Source of the DNA: an uncultured Chitinophagaceae bacterium
Lineage (GTDB): Bacteria; Bacteroidota; Bacteroidia; Chitinophagales; Chitinophagaceae
Assembly (NCBI GenBank): GCA_934502905.1
Contig: CAKSVK010000020.1
Coordinates: forward strand, 1-30,865
Direction of reading: 5' to 3'
DNA: 30,865 nucleotides
The translations under genes were made by a program, and so were the position numbers. Below, one piece after another: positions 8,341 through 16,236 of the stretch (positions within the stretch are counted from its first letter, which is position 1; each line of letters begins with the position of its first letter). The notes under the pieces are model-generated. The model searched no databases. It was given only the letters and a program-made list of their open reading frames with translations, and had not been told where the DNA came from.

Positions 8341-9984
8341 ATGGCTGATGTTATAAAAATGCCGAGAATGAGCGATACCATGACCGAGGGGGTGATAGCT
8401 GAATGGCACAAGAAGGTTGGTGACAAGGTAAAGCCCGGTGACCTGCTGGCAGAAATAGAGACGGACAAGGCAACTATGGAGTTCGAAAGCTATGATGAGG
8501 GCACCTTGCTCTATATCGGCGTGGAGAAAGGGAAAAGTGCAAAAGTGGATGATGTAATAGCCATCATTGGTAAAGAAGGAGAAGACTACCAGGGTCTTTT
8601 ATCCGGCGGCGCCGCTCCTTCCGCTGATAAACCAGCAGAACCACAGCCAGCCAAAGAAGAGAGTGCCGCCAAAGCAGCACCGGCAGCGCCTTCAGGATCC
8701 GTGGTGACCCCGGAGGAACTGGGTGTGACCGTGATAAGGATGCCTTTGCTGAGCGATACAATGACGGAAGGAAAAATAGTGCAATGGAATAAAAACGTAG
8801 GTGATACCGTAAAAAGCGACGATAACCTGGCAGATGTGGAAACCGACAAGGCTACTATGGAAGTGGTAGGTTATACGGAAGGTACCTTGCTGTATGTGGG
8901 TATGCCTGCAGGTGAAGCCGCCAAGGTAAATGATGTGATCGCCATCATAGGTAAGGCGGGTACGGATGTCAACGGTCTGGTGGCTTCCCTCAACAATCCG
9001 CAATCTGCCGCAAAGCCGGCAGCAGACAACAAAGCAGAAGCCTCCGCTTCAAAAGAAGCCCCTGCTGCCGACAGCAGTGCTGCAGTATCTTCTGCAGGCG
9101 AAAACGGGAGGATCAAAGCCTCTCCGCTGGCTAAAAAAGTAGCCCAGGAAAAGGGAATAGACCTCAAAGCTGTTCAGGGTTCCGGAGATGGCGGACGGAT
9201 CGTTAAAAAAGATATTGATAATTATAAGCCATCTGAAGCCCCTGCCGCTAAAGCTGCCGAGGCTCCGGCGGCTGTGGCTGCCTTTAAGCCGGCTTCCGAT
9301 GCAGAGGGATATACAGATATCAGCCTAAGCCAGATGCGTAAGGTTATTGCCCGCAGGCTGGGTGAAAGCAAGTTCTCTGCGCCGCATTTTTACCTCACTA
9401 TGGAAATTGTGATGGACAATGCGATGAAAGCCCGCGCACAAATGAATGAAATAAGTCCTGCAAAGATCAGCTTCAACGATATGGTGGTAAAAGCAGCCGC
9501 ACTGGCGCTTCGTAAGCATCCTGCCGTCAACAGCAGCTGGATGAACGACAGTATCCGTCAATGGCACCACGTGCATATTGGTATTGCGGTGGCCATAGAA
9601 GACGGGCTGATTGTGCCGGTGGTGAAGTTTGCCGACCAGAAAACACTGAGCCAGATCGCATCGGAGAGCAAGGAGCTGAGTGGTAAAGCACGGGGCAAAA
9701 AGCTGCAGCCTAACGAATTCAGCGGAAACACCTTTACCATATCCAACCTCGGTATGATGGAGATAGATGAGTTTACGGCTATCATCAATCCACCGGACAG
9801 CGCTATCATGGCGGTAGGTGCCATCAAAGAGGTGGTGGTAAAAAAAGGAGAAGGCTTTGGTGTCAGCAATGTGATGAAAGTAACGCTTAGCTGCGACCAC
9901 AGGGCTATAGACGGGGCTGTAGGCGCCTCCTTCCTGCAGACTTTTAAAAAGTATATGGAAAACCCCGTGACCATGCTGGTGTAA
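8341..9984 (+). CDS. Pyruvate dehydrogenase complex E2, dihydrolipoamide acetyltransferase
   Basis: A 547-residue E2 core subunit that moves acetyl groups from lipoamide to CoA, linking glycolysis to acetyl-CoA. It has two lipoyl domains: residues 1-80 with Lys43 in ETDKATME, and about 128-208 with Lys170 in the same motif. They are joined by Ala/Pro-rich linkers. A peripheral-subunit-binding domain spans about 257-295, and a catalytic acetyltransferase domain about 325-547 ends with the active-site motif DHRAIDG (His520, Asp524). The Ala/Pro linkers and two N-terminal lipoyl domains match the PDH-type E2 of Bacteroidota better than 2-oxoglutarate dehydrogenase E2, which usually has one lipoyl domain. 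No E1 or E3 gene is adjacent. It lies 99 bases after dnaX and is probably transcribed separately. Confidence 0.94.
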   Translation: MADVIKMPRMSDTMTEGVIAEWHKKVGDKVKPGDLLAEIETDKATMEFESYDEGTLLYIGVEKGKSAKVDDVIAIIGKEGEDYQGLLSGGAAPSADKPAEPQPAKEESAAKAAPAAPSGSVVTPEELGVTVIRMPLLSDTMTEGKIVQWNKNVGDTVKSDDNLADVETDKATMEVVGYTEGTLLYVGMPAGEAAKVNDVIAIIGKAGTDVNGLVASLNNPQSAAKPAADNKAEASASKEAPAADSSAAVSSAGENGRIKASPLAKKVAQEKGIDLKAVQGSGDGGRIVKKDIDNYKPSEAPAAKAAEAPAAVAAFKPASDAEGYTDISLSQMRKVIARRLGESKFSAPHFYLTMEIVMDNAMKARAQMNEISPAKISFNDMVVKAAALALRKHPAVNSSWMNDSIRQWHHVHIGIAVAIEDGLIVPVVKFADQKTLSQIASESKELSGKARGKKLQPNEFSGNTFTISNLGMMEIDEFTAIINPPDSAIMAVGAIKEVVVKKGEGFGVSNVMKVTLSCDHRAIDGAVGASFLQTFKKYMENPVTMLV

Positions 9985-10045
9985 GACACGTGTGATCATT
10001 ATAGAAATGAATGTTCGTGCGATTATTAAACTAAAACAAATACAT

Positions 10046-10657
10046 ATGAATTGGAGCATTGGGAAGAAGATTTTTACCCTGGTTTTGTTGCTGGGTATAT
10101 ATACCGGTGTGGCGGCACAAAAAGCGAAGTCTATATTTAATGGCAAGGATCTTACCGGCTGGACAGTCCATGGTACGGAGAAGTGGTATGTAGAAAAAGG
10201 GGAGATGATCTGCGAAAGCGGTCCCGATAAGGAATACGGTTATCTCTCAACAGATAAAAACTACAAGAATTTTGAGCTGACGTTAAAATTTAAACAGGAA
10301 GCAGAGGGAAACAGCGGTATTTTCTTCCGTTCTTCCATCGATGGGGTAAAGATCAGCGGATGGCAGGCCGAAGTAGCGCCTCCCGGCCATAGCACGGGTG
10401 GTATCTATGAATCTTACGGACGTGGCTGGCTGATCAAGCCGGATGAAGCCAAAGATAAAGCGCTGAAATACGGAGAATGGAATACTTACAAGCTTCGTGT
10501 GGTAGGAGATGAAGTAACTACCTGGGTGAACGATGTGGAGATGATCCACCTGAAAGATGAAAAGATCGGGCAGGGTGAAGGATTCATTGCCCTGCAGATA
10601 CATGATGGCGGTGGCATCAGGGTGAAATGGAAAGATATTAAAATAAAAGAACTCTAG
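10046..10657 (+). CDS. Secreted DUF1080 (3-keto-disaccharide hydrolase-like) protein
   Basis: A 203-residue exported protein. It has a signal peptide (residues 1 to about 25, with a hydrophobic FTLVLLLGIYTGVAA core) and a single DUF1080 beta-sandwich domain recognisable by SIFNGKDLTGW, EGNSGIFFRS, EWNTYKLRVVGDEVTTWVN and IALQIHDGGGIRVKWKDIKI. Relatives are annotated as 3-keto-disaccharide or 3-keto-glycoside hydrolases/lyases acting on sugar in the periplasm; the substrate here is unknown. The frame is open from 9992, but the ATG at 10046 starts a proper signal peptide. A strong hairpin terminator follows at 10673. A longer paralogue with an extra N-terminal domain is encoded at 14823. Confidence 0.88.
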   Translation: MNWSIGKKIFTLVLLLGIYTGVAAQKAKSIFNGKDLTGWTVHGTEKWYVEKGEMICESGPDKEYGYLSTDKNYKNFELTLKFKQEAEGNSGIFFRSSIDGVKISGWQAEVAPPGHSTGGIYESYGRGWLIKPDEAKDKALKYGEWNTYKLRVVGDEVTTWVNDVEMIHLKDEKIGQGEGFIALQIHDGGGIRVKWKDIKIKEL

Positions 10658-10672
10658 TTCCTGTAAAAGAAT

Positions 10673-10702
10673 AAAAAAAGACAGCTTTTGCTGTCTTTTT
10701 TT
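10673..10702. terminator. Bidirectional intrinsic terminator
   Basis: Arms AAAAAAAGACAGC (10673-10685) and GCTGTCTTTTTTT (10690-10702) form a perfect 13-bp stem with a TTTT loop. The stem carries an A-run on one side and a T-run on the other, so it can act in both directions. It sits between the convergent DUF1080 and lipoprotein genes. Confidence 0.9.
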
Positions 10703-10715
10703 ATATATGAAATAT

Positions 10716-10988
10716 TTAGCGAGGTTCGCAATCAAAAGCTTCCAGAACTCCCTGGGCAATCTCCTTTTCCTGTGCACTTAAAGAGCCGGCACAGTCTCCG
10801 GTCAACAAGGCTTCGTAGGCAGCTCTGGCCTTTTTACAATTTTCAGTTGATTGGTCTGTGCCATAGGCTGTAAATGCTTTTTGGGCATTTTCAGTCACTG
10901 TTTTACAGTCAGTTTTTTTATCTTTTTTACAGCTTGCAAATGCAACCAGGGCTGCACACATAAATAAACCAGAAATTACTTTTTTCAT
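10716..10988 (-). CDS. Small putative lipoprotein
   Basis: A 90-residue protein with a lipoprotein signal peptide. It has a basic MKK start, a hydrophobic stretch and lipobox LVAFASC with Cys20 as the lipidation site, followed by Lys/Asp-rich KKDKKTD. The mature part is about 70 residues, mostly helical, with four further cysteines that may form disulfides. I do not recognise a family. The reading frame extends upstream to 11030, but the ATG at 10986-10988 gives the canonical signal peptide. It converges on the upstream DUF1080 gene and shares its terminator. Confidence 0.72.
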   Translation of the reverse strand: MKKVISGLFMCAALVAFASCKKDKKTDCKTVTENAQKAFTAYGTDQSTENCKKARAAYEALLTGDCAGSLSAQEKEIAQGVLEAFDCEPR

Positions 10989-11121
10989 GGGATTATAAGT
11001 TTTAGATTTTTTATTACAAACGCATGACATATTTTTATATTGCCCTATATTAACTCTTTTAGTATTATTTAAGGGTAAATCAGTAGTAGGGTTACAGTGA
11101 ACATTTTTATTCTTAAGTACG

Positions 11122-11733
11122 ATGTTGGAAGTATTCTACCAGGATGTATTGACGGAGGCGGGTTGCGATGAAGCAGGACGCGGATGCCTTGCGGGCGCTG
11201 TTTTTGCGGCTGCGGTTATACTACCCCGTGACTTCTATCATCCGTTGCTGAATGATTCCAAGCAGGTGAAGGAAAAGCAGCGGGAAGAGCTGCGTGTATA
11301 CATAGAGGAAAGAGCCGTGGCGTTTTCCGTTGCCAGCGTGGACCAGGTGGAAATAGATGAGATCAATATACTGAATGCATCTTTCAAAGCCATGCATCTT
11401 GCCATAGAGGGGCTGTCTATGACCCCCGGGCTCCTGCTGATAGATGGAAACCGTTTCAAGCCGTATAAGACGGTGTCTCATCATTGTATTGTAAAAGGCG
11501 ATTCGAAGTATGCTTCTATTGCTGCTGCCAGCATTTTAGCCAAAACTTACAGGGACGCCTACATGACAGACCTCGACAGGCAATATCCCCAATACGGGTG
11601 GAAGAAAAACAAAGGTTACGGCACAGAAGCGCATCGCAAAGCCATCGTCGATTTTGGCATGACGGATATTCACCGGAAAAGCTTTCATTGTAAATCTTTG
11701 TTACAACTGGAGCTGTGGGATAATGGGGATTAA
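11122..11733 (+). CDS. rnhB: Ribonuclease HII
   Basis: A 203-residue enzyme that cuts RNA in RNA-DNA hybrids and removes single ribonucleotides misincorporated in DNA. The signature [12 protein letters not shown] carries Asp16 and Glu17. Asp108 is in LLIDGNRF and Asp145 in SILAKTYRD, completing the DEDD metal site, and [10 protein letters not shown] is also typical. The length is normal for the family. The ATG at 11122 starts five residues earlier than most conserved positions and no other start is better. It is followed by a 527-base gap with three hairpin repeats. Confidence 0.96.
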   Translation: MLEVFYQDVLTEAGCDEAGRGCLAGAVFAAAVILPRDFYHPLLNDSKQVKEKQREELRVYIEERAVAFSVASVDQVEIDEINILNASFKAMHLAIEGLSMTPGLLLIDGNRFKPYKTVSHHCIVKGDSKYASIAAASILAKTYRDAYMTDLDRQYPQYGWKKNKGYGTEAHRKAIVDFGMTDIHRKSFHCKSLLQLELWDNGD

Positions 11734-11757
11734 TACTGTTTCGGGGTTTCCTCTATT

Positions 11758-11847
11758 GGTGGATGATCCTTCATTTTCCCCAACACGGCACGTGAGGACA
11801 CGTGCAGGAACGGGGTCGCCTGGTTGTGTGTCTCCACGCAACTTTCC
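11758..11847. repeat. Hairpin repeat, copy 1 (most diverged)
   Basis: It shares with copy 2 the left flank TTCATTTTCCCCAACACGG, the inner palindrome CACGTGxxGACACGTGCAGG and the right end TGTGTCTCCACGCAACTTTCC. The centre differs from copies 2 and 3 (ggaacggggtcgcctggt). The arms still pair, so hairpin formation is preserved. Confidence 0.85.
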
Positions 11848-11959
11848 CGGGGTGCAGACATTTTTCTATCGGTGTGGTGTCCGCACCCACCGGAAAATCC
11901 AAAACTGATAAGGTCTCTACCCGGATAAGATCAGCCGGTTACCTTTATATTTTACTACC

Positions 11960-12051
11960 GGTGGCTGGTCGTTCATTTTCCCCAACACGGCACGTGAAGA
12001 CACGTGCAGGGGCAGTAGATCACCCTGTCGTGTGTCTCCACGCAACTTTCC
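11960..12051. repeat. Hairpin repeat, copy 2
   Basis: The core from CACGTGAAGACACGTGCAGG to CGCAACTTTCC differs from copy 3 at one position over about 61 bases. It also keeps the longer left flank seen in copy 1, so copies 1 and 2 share a longer unit of about 90 bases. Confidence 0.88.
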
Positions 12052-12105
12052 AAAATCTGCGTCATCCGTGGGGATATCAGCGTGGATCAGCGGGAAATAT
12101 TTTGA

Positions 12106-12170
12106 GTTGCACGTGAAGACACGTGCAGGGGCAGTAGATCGCCCTGTCGTGTGTCTCCACGCAACTTTCC
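12106..12170. repeat. Hairpin repeat, copy 3 (minimal unit)
   Basis: This copy is bounded by GTTGC and GCAAC. Its left arm (12106-12130) and right arm (about 12142-12165, CCCTGTCGTGTGTCTCCACG and GCAAC) are imperfect reverse complements, giving a stem of more than 20 pairs around a loop of about 11 bases (GCAGTAGATCG). It defines the minimal hairpin unit of the family. Confidence 0.88.
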
Positions 12171-12260
12171 CGGACATTGACATTTTATGCTGTAAGCGTG
12201 TTAGGGGTAGACAGGTGGGGAAGAGAACTTGTGTCCCGTATTGTAATTCAGGCCGGATCA

Positions 12261-12920
12261 TCACAATACCCAGTAAGCCAGCCACTGGCAAAAGAAGCCG
12301 AGACAGAATCCCCAGGCAATATCCCTGACCGTATGGTCGGATACTATCAGCCTGGCGCTGCAGGTGATGCCGGCGATCAGTACGGAGAGGATCAGGGGAA
12401 GATTGGCTATTTCAGGCGAGGTATACAGAAGTACAACAAACAGTCCCAGCATACCGCCTACACCTACTGCATGCATGCTTACCTTTAAGTATATGTTGGC
12501 AATAAAAGCGGCAATTACAGAAAGGAACAGCCCGAGGCTCATTTGGGTCATGATGGCCGGTACGCCGGCTTTGTTTTTAAAAACATAAAAGGTCCAGAAG
12601 AAAAAGACCATGGAAATGGAATACAGGATGATCCTTTCCTGCCGGGTTTGCAGAAACAGGGATTTTATAAAGCCGAGCGCTTTGCAGAGTAATACAGATA
12701 ACAAAGGAAAAAATACAGCATTGACGATATAGATCAGGAGTATCTGCATCCTGCCCTGCCGGCTGACACCTGTAAAATAGTCCGGCTGCAGGAAAATAAA
12801 GTAAGCGGAGATATAAATGCCGAGGAACAACGGGTGAAAAATAAAGGAAGCCAGTTGCGCAAAAAAGCGGGCCGGCGTCAGAGGTTGTTTCTCACTATAT
12901 GCTACTGCTATACTATCCAT
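12261..12920 (-). CDS. PAP2-like integral membrane phosphatase
   Basis: A 219-residue inner-membrane protein with about six hydrophobic helices. The C-terminal half keeps the reduced PAP2 signature: KVSMHAVG (His150) and the Arg190-x5-His196-x3-Asp200 motif (RLIVSDHTVRD). This suggests a lipid phosphate or undecaprenyl-diphosphate phosphatase role, though the first KxxxxxxRP motif is not obvious, so activity is uncertain. Its ATG (12918-12920) shares one base with the rpoN stop (TGATG), indicating translational coupling. No terminator is recognised at its 3' end, which faces the hairpin repeats. Confidence 0.82.
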   Translation of the reverse strand: MDSIAVAYSEKQPLTPARFFAQLASFIFHPLFLGIYISAYFIFLQPDYFTGVSRQGRMQILLIYIVNAVFFPLLSVLLCKALGFIKSLFLQTRQERIILYSISMVFFFWTFYVFKNKAGVPAIMTQMSLGLFLSVIAAFIANIYLKVSMHAVGVGGMLGLFVVLLYTSPEIANLPLILSVLIAGITCSARLIVSDHTVRDIAWGFCLGFFCQWLAYWVL

Positions 12921-14401
12921 CAGATCTGTTTTCTTAACCTGGCTACAGGTATGTTCAGTTGTTCGCGGTATTTTGCAACGGTTCTGCGGGCAATGTTATA
13001 ACCTTTTTGCTGTAACAATTCCGTGAGCCGTTCGTCGCTTAAGGGTTTACGTTTGCTCTCGCTTTCCACCATATCGCTCAGTATCTTTTTTACTTCCCTG
13101 GTAGACACTTCTTCGCCACTCTCTGTACTTAACGATTCGCTGAAGAAGAACTTCAACCGGTAGGTGCCAAATTCTGTTTGAACAAACTTACTGTTGGCTA
13201 CCCTGCTCACGGTGGAAATATCCAGGTTGGTTATTTCCGCAATGTCTTTCAGGATCATCGGCTTCAGCGTGGTTTCATCCCCTGTTACGAAGAAATCGTG
13301 CTGGTATTCCATGATCGCATGCATGGTGGTATACAAGGTATTCTGTCGTTGTTTGATGGCATCTATGAACCATTTGGCAGCATCAATTTTTTGTTTGATG
13401 AACAATACGGCTTCTTTCTGCCGTTTGTCTTTTTTACTCCCTTTTTCATAGTCGCGCAGCATATCGCGATATCCCTCGCTTACCCTGAGATCGGGAGCGT
13501 TTTTTGAGTTGAGGCTGAGCTCAAGCGTATTGTTATTGTTATAAATAAAAAAGTCCGGTATGATATAACTTTCGGCTTTGTTCATTTCACCGATGTTTCC
13601 TCCCGGCTTGGGGTTCAGCTTAATGATCTGGTTGATGGCCAATTTAAGGTCTTCATCCGTCAGATCCAGCCCCTTTTGTATTTTTTCGTAATGCTTCTTG
13701 GTGAACTCGTCAAAATACTTGGAGAGTATCTTTATGGTGATCTCCACATCTGCGCCTTCCTCTACTTTCCGGTACAGTTGCAATAAAAGGCATTCCCTCA
13801 GGTCGCGGGCACAGATACCCGGCGGATCAAACCGCTGGATCTGTTTTACAAGCGCCTCAATCTCTTCTTCCGTGGCAGAAATGTTCTGCCGGAAGGCCAG
13901 GTCATCCACTATAGCCGAGAAGTCGCGGCGCAGGTATCCGTCATCGTCAATGCTTCCAATGATATGTTCAGCAATTTTCTTCTCCCGCTCACCCAGGGAG
14001 AGCATGTTAAGCTGTTCCTGCAGTGTTTCGTAGAAGCTCTCCTCCACCTTGACGGGCTGTACCTTTTTATCATCCGGTTCGGGATAATTATCGTCTTTCA
14101 GCTTGTAATCAGCAATCTCGTCATCATTATCAATATACTCGGAGATATTCAGGTTATCATAATCCTCATCCTCGTGTTTTTCTTCCGCATCAAAGTCATC
14201 CTCGGCATTCGTGAACTCATCCGCCTGGTTTTCATGCTCTTCATATTCGTCGGAAGTTTCCAGCGCAGGGTTCTCTTCCATTTCTTCTTTGATACGTTCT
14301 TCAAGATTGGCTGTAGGCACCTGCAACAACTTCATCAATTGTATCTGCTGCGGCGACAGTTTTTGTAAAAGCTTTTGTTGTAAACTCTGCGAAAGAGCCA
14401 T
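12920..14401 (-). CDS. rpoN: RNA polymerase sigma-54 factor
   Basis: A 493-residue sigma-54. Region I is the Gln/Leu-rich N-terminus (SLQQKLLQKLSPQQIQLMKL, 6-25) that contacts enhancer-binding activators. Region II is a very acidic linker (about 50-120). Region III carries the core-binding and DNA-binding parts, with the HTH around LDISTVSRVANSKFVQT and the RpoN box ARRTVAKYRE (about 471-480) that reads the -24 element. Bacteroidota sigma-54 genes usually have this form. No enhancer-binding activator gene is in the window. The gene is followed without a gap by the PAP2-like gene. Confidence 0.97.
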   Translation of the reverse strand: MALSQSLQQKLLQKLSPQQIQLMKLLQVPTANLEERIKEEMEENPALETSDEYEEHENQADEFTNAEDDFDAEEKHEDEDYDNLNISEYIDNDDEIADYKLKDDNYPEPDDKKVQPVKVEESFYETLQEQLNMLSLGEREKKIAEHIIGSIDDDGYLRRDFSAIVDDLAFRQNISATEEEIEALVKQIQRFDPPGICARDLRECLLLQLYRKVEEGADVEITIKILSKYFDEFTKKHYEKIQKGLDLTDEDLKLAINQIIKLNPKPGGNIGEMNKAESYIIPDFFIYNNNNTLELSLNSKNAPDLRVSEGYRDMLRDYEKGSKKDKRQKEAVLFIKQKIDAAKWFIDAIKQRQNTLYTTMHAIMEYQHDFFVTGDETTLKPMILKDIAEITNLDISTVSRVANSKFVQTEFGTYRLKFFFSESLSTESGEEVSTREVKKILSDMVESESKRKPLSDERLTELLQQKGYNIARRTVAKYREQLNIPVARLRKQI

Positions 14402-14612
14402 GTATTATATTGTAATTATTTTAAATGTATAGTAAAAACCCCATCCACAAAAATCAGGCCGTAAATGTATAAATAAACTGTCTAAAGTAAATTAGCGTTG
14501 GTCTAAATATTCATATGTTAACATTTTCTTAGAAACATTAAAAATTATAACTGGTTGATTAGTAGTGATATATCGAACTTTTGGGAAAAGCGGCCCGGTA
14601 AAAATAAATTTC

Positions 14613-14643
14613 TTTGATTTTTGGTAAAAATTTCTTATATGAT
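14613..14643 (+). promoter_or_regulatory. Candidate promoter for the structured RNA
   Basis: TTTG (14613-14616) and TATATGAT (14636-14643) are spaced by exactly 19 bases, the usual Bacteroidota spacing. The -7 part matches TAnnT only, so it is a partial match. A transcript would start near 14650, at the 5' arm of the structure that follows. Confidence 0.4.
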
Positions 14644-14647
14644 ATAG

Positions 14648-14761
14648 AGGTCCTGAGGGGTGCTGCCCGGTAGCGGGTTCTGCAGGCGGAGAGTACCTGA
14701 ATGGTACAGTCGGGCTCTCCCTGCCCGGAAGGAAGTCACCCGGATAATATTTGAGTGACCT
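14648..14761 (+). ncRNA. Candidate structured RNA of unknown family
   Basis: A nested set of complementary segments suggests a multibranched fold. P1 is AGGTC (14648-14652) with GACCT (14757-14761). P2 is GGGTG (14658-14662) with CACCC (14737-14741). P3 is CCCG/CGGG (14666-14669 with 14674-14677). P4 is GCAG plus GGAGAG (14682-14693) with CTCTCC plus CTGC (14715-14724), topped by TACC/GGTA (14694-14697 with 14703-14706) and a five-base loop. It could be a stand-alone small RNA or the 5' leader of the DUF1080 gene 61 bases downstream. I compared it in mind with SRP, TPP, glycine, guanidine, folate and SAM elements and found no convincing match. Confidence 0.45.
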
Positions 14762-14822
14762 GAAAATGGATTTTTGACTAACTTTCGCCCCTGGATCTTA
14801 TTACCGATCAAACCAAGATAGT

Positions 14823-15785
14823 ATGAAAAAAATATTTAGTGTATTTGTATCCGGTTGCTTATTGTTTTCAACCGCGGTATTCGTTCAGGCAAATGAAACT
14901 TATCCATCCGGTTATGTGTGGGACAAGGCACTGGAAGGAAGATGGGATATTACAATTGATATTGACGGTACACCGGCGCCCTCCTGGCTGGAGATAACAC
15001 ATTCGGGTAACCGGACTTTTGTGGGGCGCTTTGTAGCTGTGACGGGTAGTGCACGCCCGGTGTCCAAAGTGAATGTGACCGGTAATAAATTCAGTTTTTC
15101 CATTCCTCCGCAATGGGAAGAAGGAGATGCCGATATGGTACTGGAGGGTGAGCTGAACGGTGCTGATCTGGCAGGAACTATTGTAACAAGCGAAGGCAAA
15201 AAGTATAACTGGACCGGCAAAAGAGCCCCTTCCTTGCTGAAGTCCGGCACGCCTGCCTGGGGTAAACCTGTTACGCTTTTTAACGGGAAAGACCTGTCTG
15301 GCTGGAAGCCCGTGGGGGATAAGGAAAATCAATGGGTAGCGGAGAACGGCATTTTAAAAAGCCTGAAGTCTGGGGTAAATCTGGTTACCGAACAAAAGTT
15401 CACCGACTTTAAGCTGCATATCGAGTTCCGCTATCAGAAAGGAAGCAACAGTGGTATTTATCTCCGGGGAAGACATGAGGTGCAGATCCAGGATGACAGG
15501 GGAAATGAGCCTTCTAACATTCTTTTCGGCGGGATATACGGTTTTGTTACCCCCAGTGAAATGGCTGCCAGGGGTGCCGGAGAATGGCAGACGTACGATA
15601 TAACATTGATTGGAAGGAAGGTCAGCATTGTAGCGAATGGTAAAACCATCGTTTGTGACCAGTTGATCCCCGGCATTACCGGAGGCGCCCTGGATAGTAA
15701 TGAAGGTGAACCGGGTCCTATCTACCTGCAGGGTGACCACGGCCCTATAGAGTTCAGGAATATTGTGCTGACGCCGGCGAAGTAG
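14823..15785 (+). CDS. Secreted two-domain DUF1080 protein
   Basis: A 320-residue exported protein. Signal peptide: 1-23 (basic start, hydrophobic core, cleavage near VQA-NE). Residues about 35-135 form a lipocalin-like beta-rich domain (GRWDITIDIDG, GRFVAVTGSARPVSKVNV) that precedes DUF1080 in many Bacteroidota relatives. Residues about 145-318 are the DUF1080 domain: TLFNGKDLSGW, GSNSGIYLRGRHEVQIQDD, GEWQTYDITLIGRKVSIVANG and GPIYLQGDHGPIEFRNI. It is probably a periplasmic 3-keto-glycoside hydrolase or lyase. No sugar dehydrogenase or SusCD genes are beside it. A strong hairpin follows the stop. Confidence 0.9.
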   Translation: MKKIFSVFVSGCLLFSTAVFVQANETYPSGYVWDKALEGRWDITIDIDGTPAPSWLEITHSGNRTFVGRFVAVTGSARPVSKVNVTGNKFSFSIPPQWEEGDADMVLEGELNGADLAGTIVTSEGKKYNWTGKRAPSLLKSGTPAWGKPVTLFNGKDLSGWKPVGDKENQWVAENGILKSLKSGVNLVTEQKFTDFKLHIEFRYQKGSNSGIYLRGRHEVQIQDDRGNEPSNILFGGIYGFVTPSEMAARGAGEWQTYDITLIGRKVSIVANGKTIVCDQLIPGITGGALDSNEGEPGPIYLQGDHGPIEFRNIVLTPAK

Positions 15786-15800
15786 AATACTAATAGCAAC

Positions 15801-15839
15801 AACAACAAAGTCCACGGCTTTAGCGTGGACTTTGTTGTT
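15801..15839 (+). terminator. Intrinsic terminator after the DUF1080 gene
   Basis: Arms AACAACAAAGTCCACG (15801-15816) and their exact reverse complement (15824-15839) form a 16-bp stem with a seven-base loop. The descending arm ends in TTTGTTGTTT. It lies 16 bases after the stop codon. Confidence 0.8.
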
Positions 15840-16114
15840 TCTATACTGTTGGTCGATCACTCTGCGCATAGCTGTCACCAATAGCCGATATACCCGGAGT
15901 ATTGCTGGCAACCCTGTCTGCGGAGCTGATCACAGCAACGGATATACGTAAATGACTCACCCGATCTGTTTGCCGGGGTAAACCGGAGACCGGTTCATAT
16001 TGTATGGACAAAAAAAATCCATCCCGAAGAATCGGAACGGATTACGTAGGTTTATGTTCCTAACCGTCCTAATGAAAATTTTTCCTGAGCTCTGTTTGAA
16101 TTACTACACTTACC

Positions 16115-16236
16115 AAGGTTTGGAGGCCCGAATACGGCCACTCATAATTTACACAACGGGGGCTGTAATCGTGGTATCGTATTGGGTACGGGTTTTCAAC
16201 TGTTAGCATGTTTTCCGGGCCTCTGAGCCAAGCCTT
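16115..16236. ncRNA. Candidate structured RNA: long nested stem-loop
   Basis: Outer stem: AAGGTTTGG and AGGCCCG (16115-16130) pair with CGGGCCT (16216-16222) and CCAAGCCTT (16228-16236). That is 16 pairs, one of them G-U, with a five-base CTGAG bulge. Inside, AATACG and CCAC (16131-16141) pair with GTGG and CGTATT (16171-16183). The innermost TTACA (16149-16153) pairs with TGTAA (16164-16168) around a ten-base loop. About 32 bases before the outer right arm stay unpaired. Three stacked helices in one order are unlikely by chance. Strand, promoter and identity are unknown; the inverted-repeat end of a small mobile element is an alternative. Confidence 0.45.

Larger units (their letters stand above)
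11734..12260. other. Gene-free region with three hairpin repeats
   Basis: This gap lies between the convergent rnhB and PAP2-like genes. Open frames exist on both strands but are built from the repeats and carry no recognisable domain. The content is three related palindromic repeats (11758-11847, 11960-12051, 12106-12170) separated by about 55-110 bases of non-repeated sequence. Confidence 0.75.
14402..14822. other. Divergent intergenic region, rpoN / DUF1080
   Basis: A 421-base gap between diverging genes. The left 200 bases are A/T-rich and should hold the rpoN promoter, which I could not locate. The right part holds a promoter-like pair and a G/C-rich structured segment (14648-14761). 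About 60 bases then remain before the DUF1080 ATG. Confidence 0.7.

Noticed and set aside
11802..12488. Several open frames through the hairpin repeats on both strands
   Set aside because: Their sequence is largely the palindromic repeat read in different frames, and one runs into the well-supported PAP2-like gene on the other strand.
14721..14741. SRP (4.5S) RNA signature
   Set aside because: CCCGGAAGGAAG resembles the GGAA-capped tip, but the conserved GTCAGG strand before it and GCAGCC after it are absent, and the local pairing differs.
15841..16041. Minus-strand open stretch of about 66 codons without a start, ending SAIGDSYAQSDRPTV
   Set aside because: The residues look protein-like, but there is no start codon, an upstream stop closes the frame, and no family was recognised. 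It could be a decayed gene end, but chance is as likely.
16151..16200. tmRNA 5' end (GGGGCTG followed by a CGTGGTATCG-like stretch)
   Set aside because: No tRNA-like acceptor, T-arm or tag-peptide frame follows within 400 bases, and the segment is better explained by the nested stem-loop.
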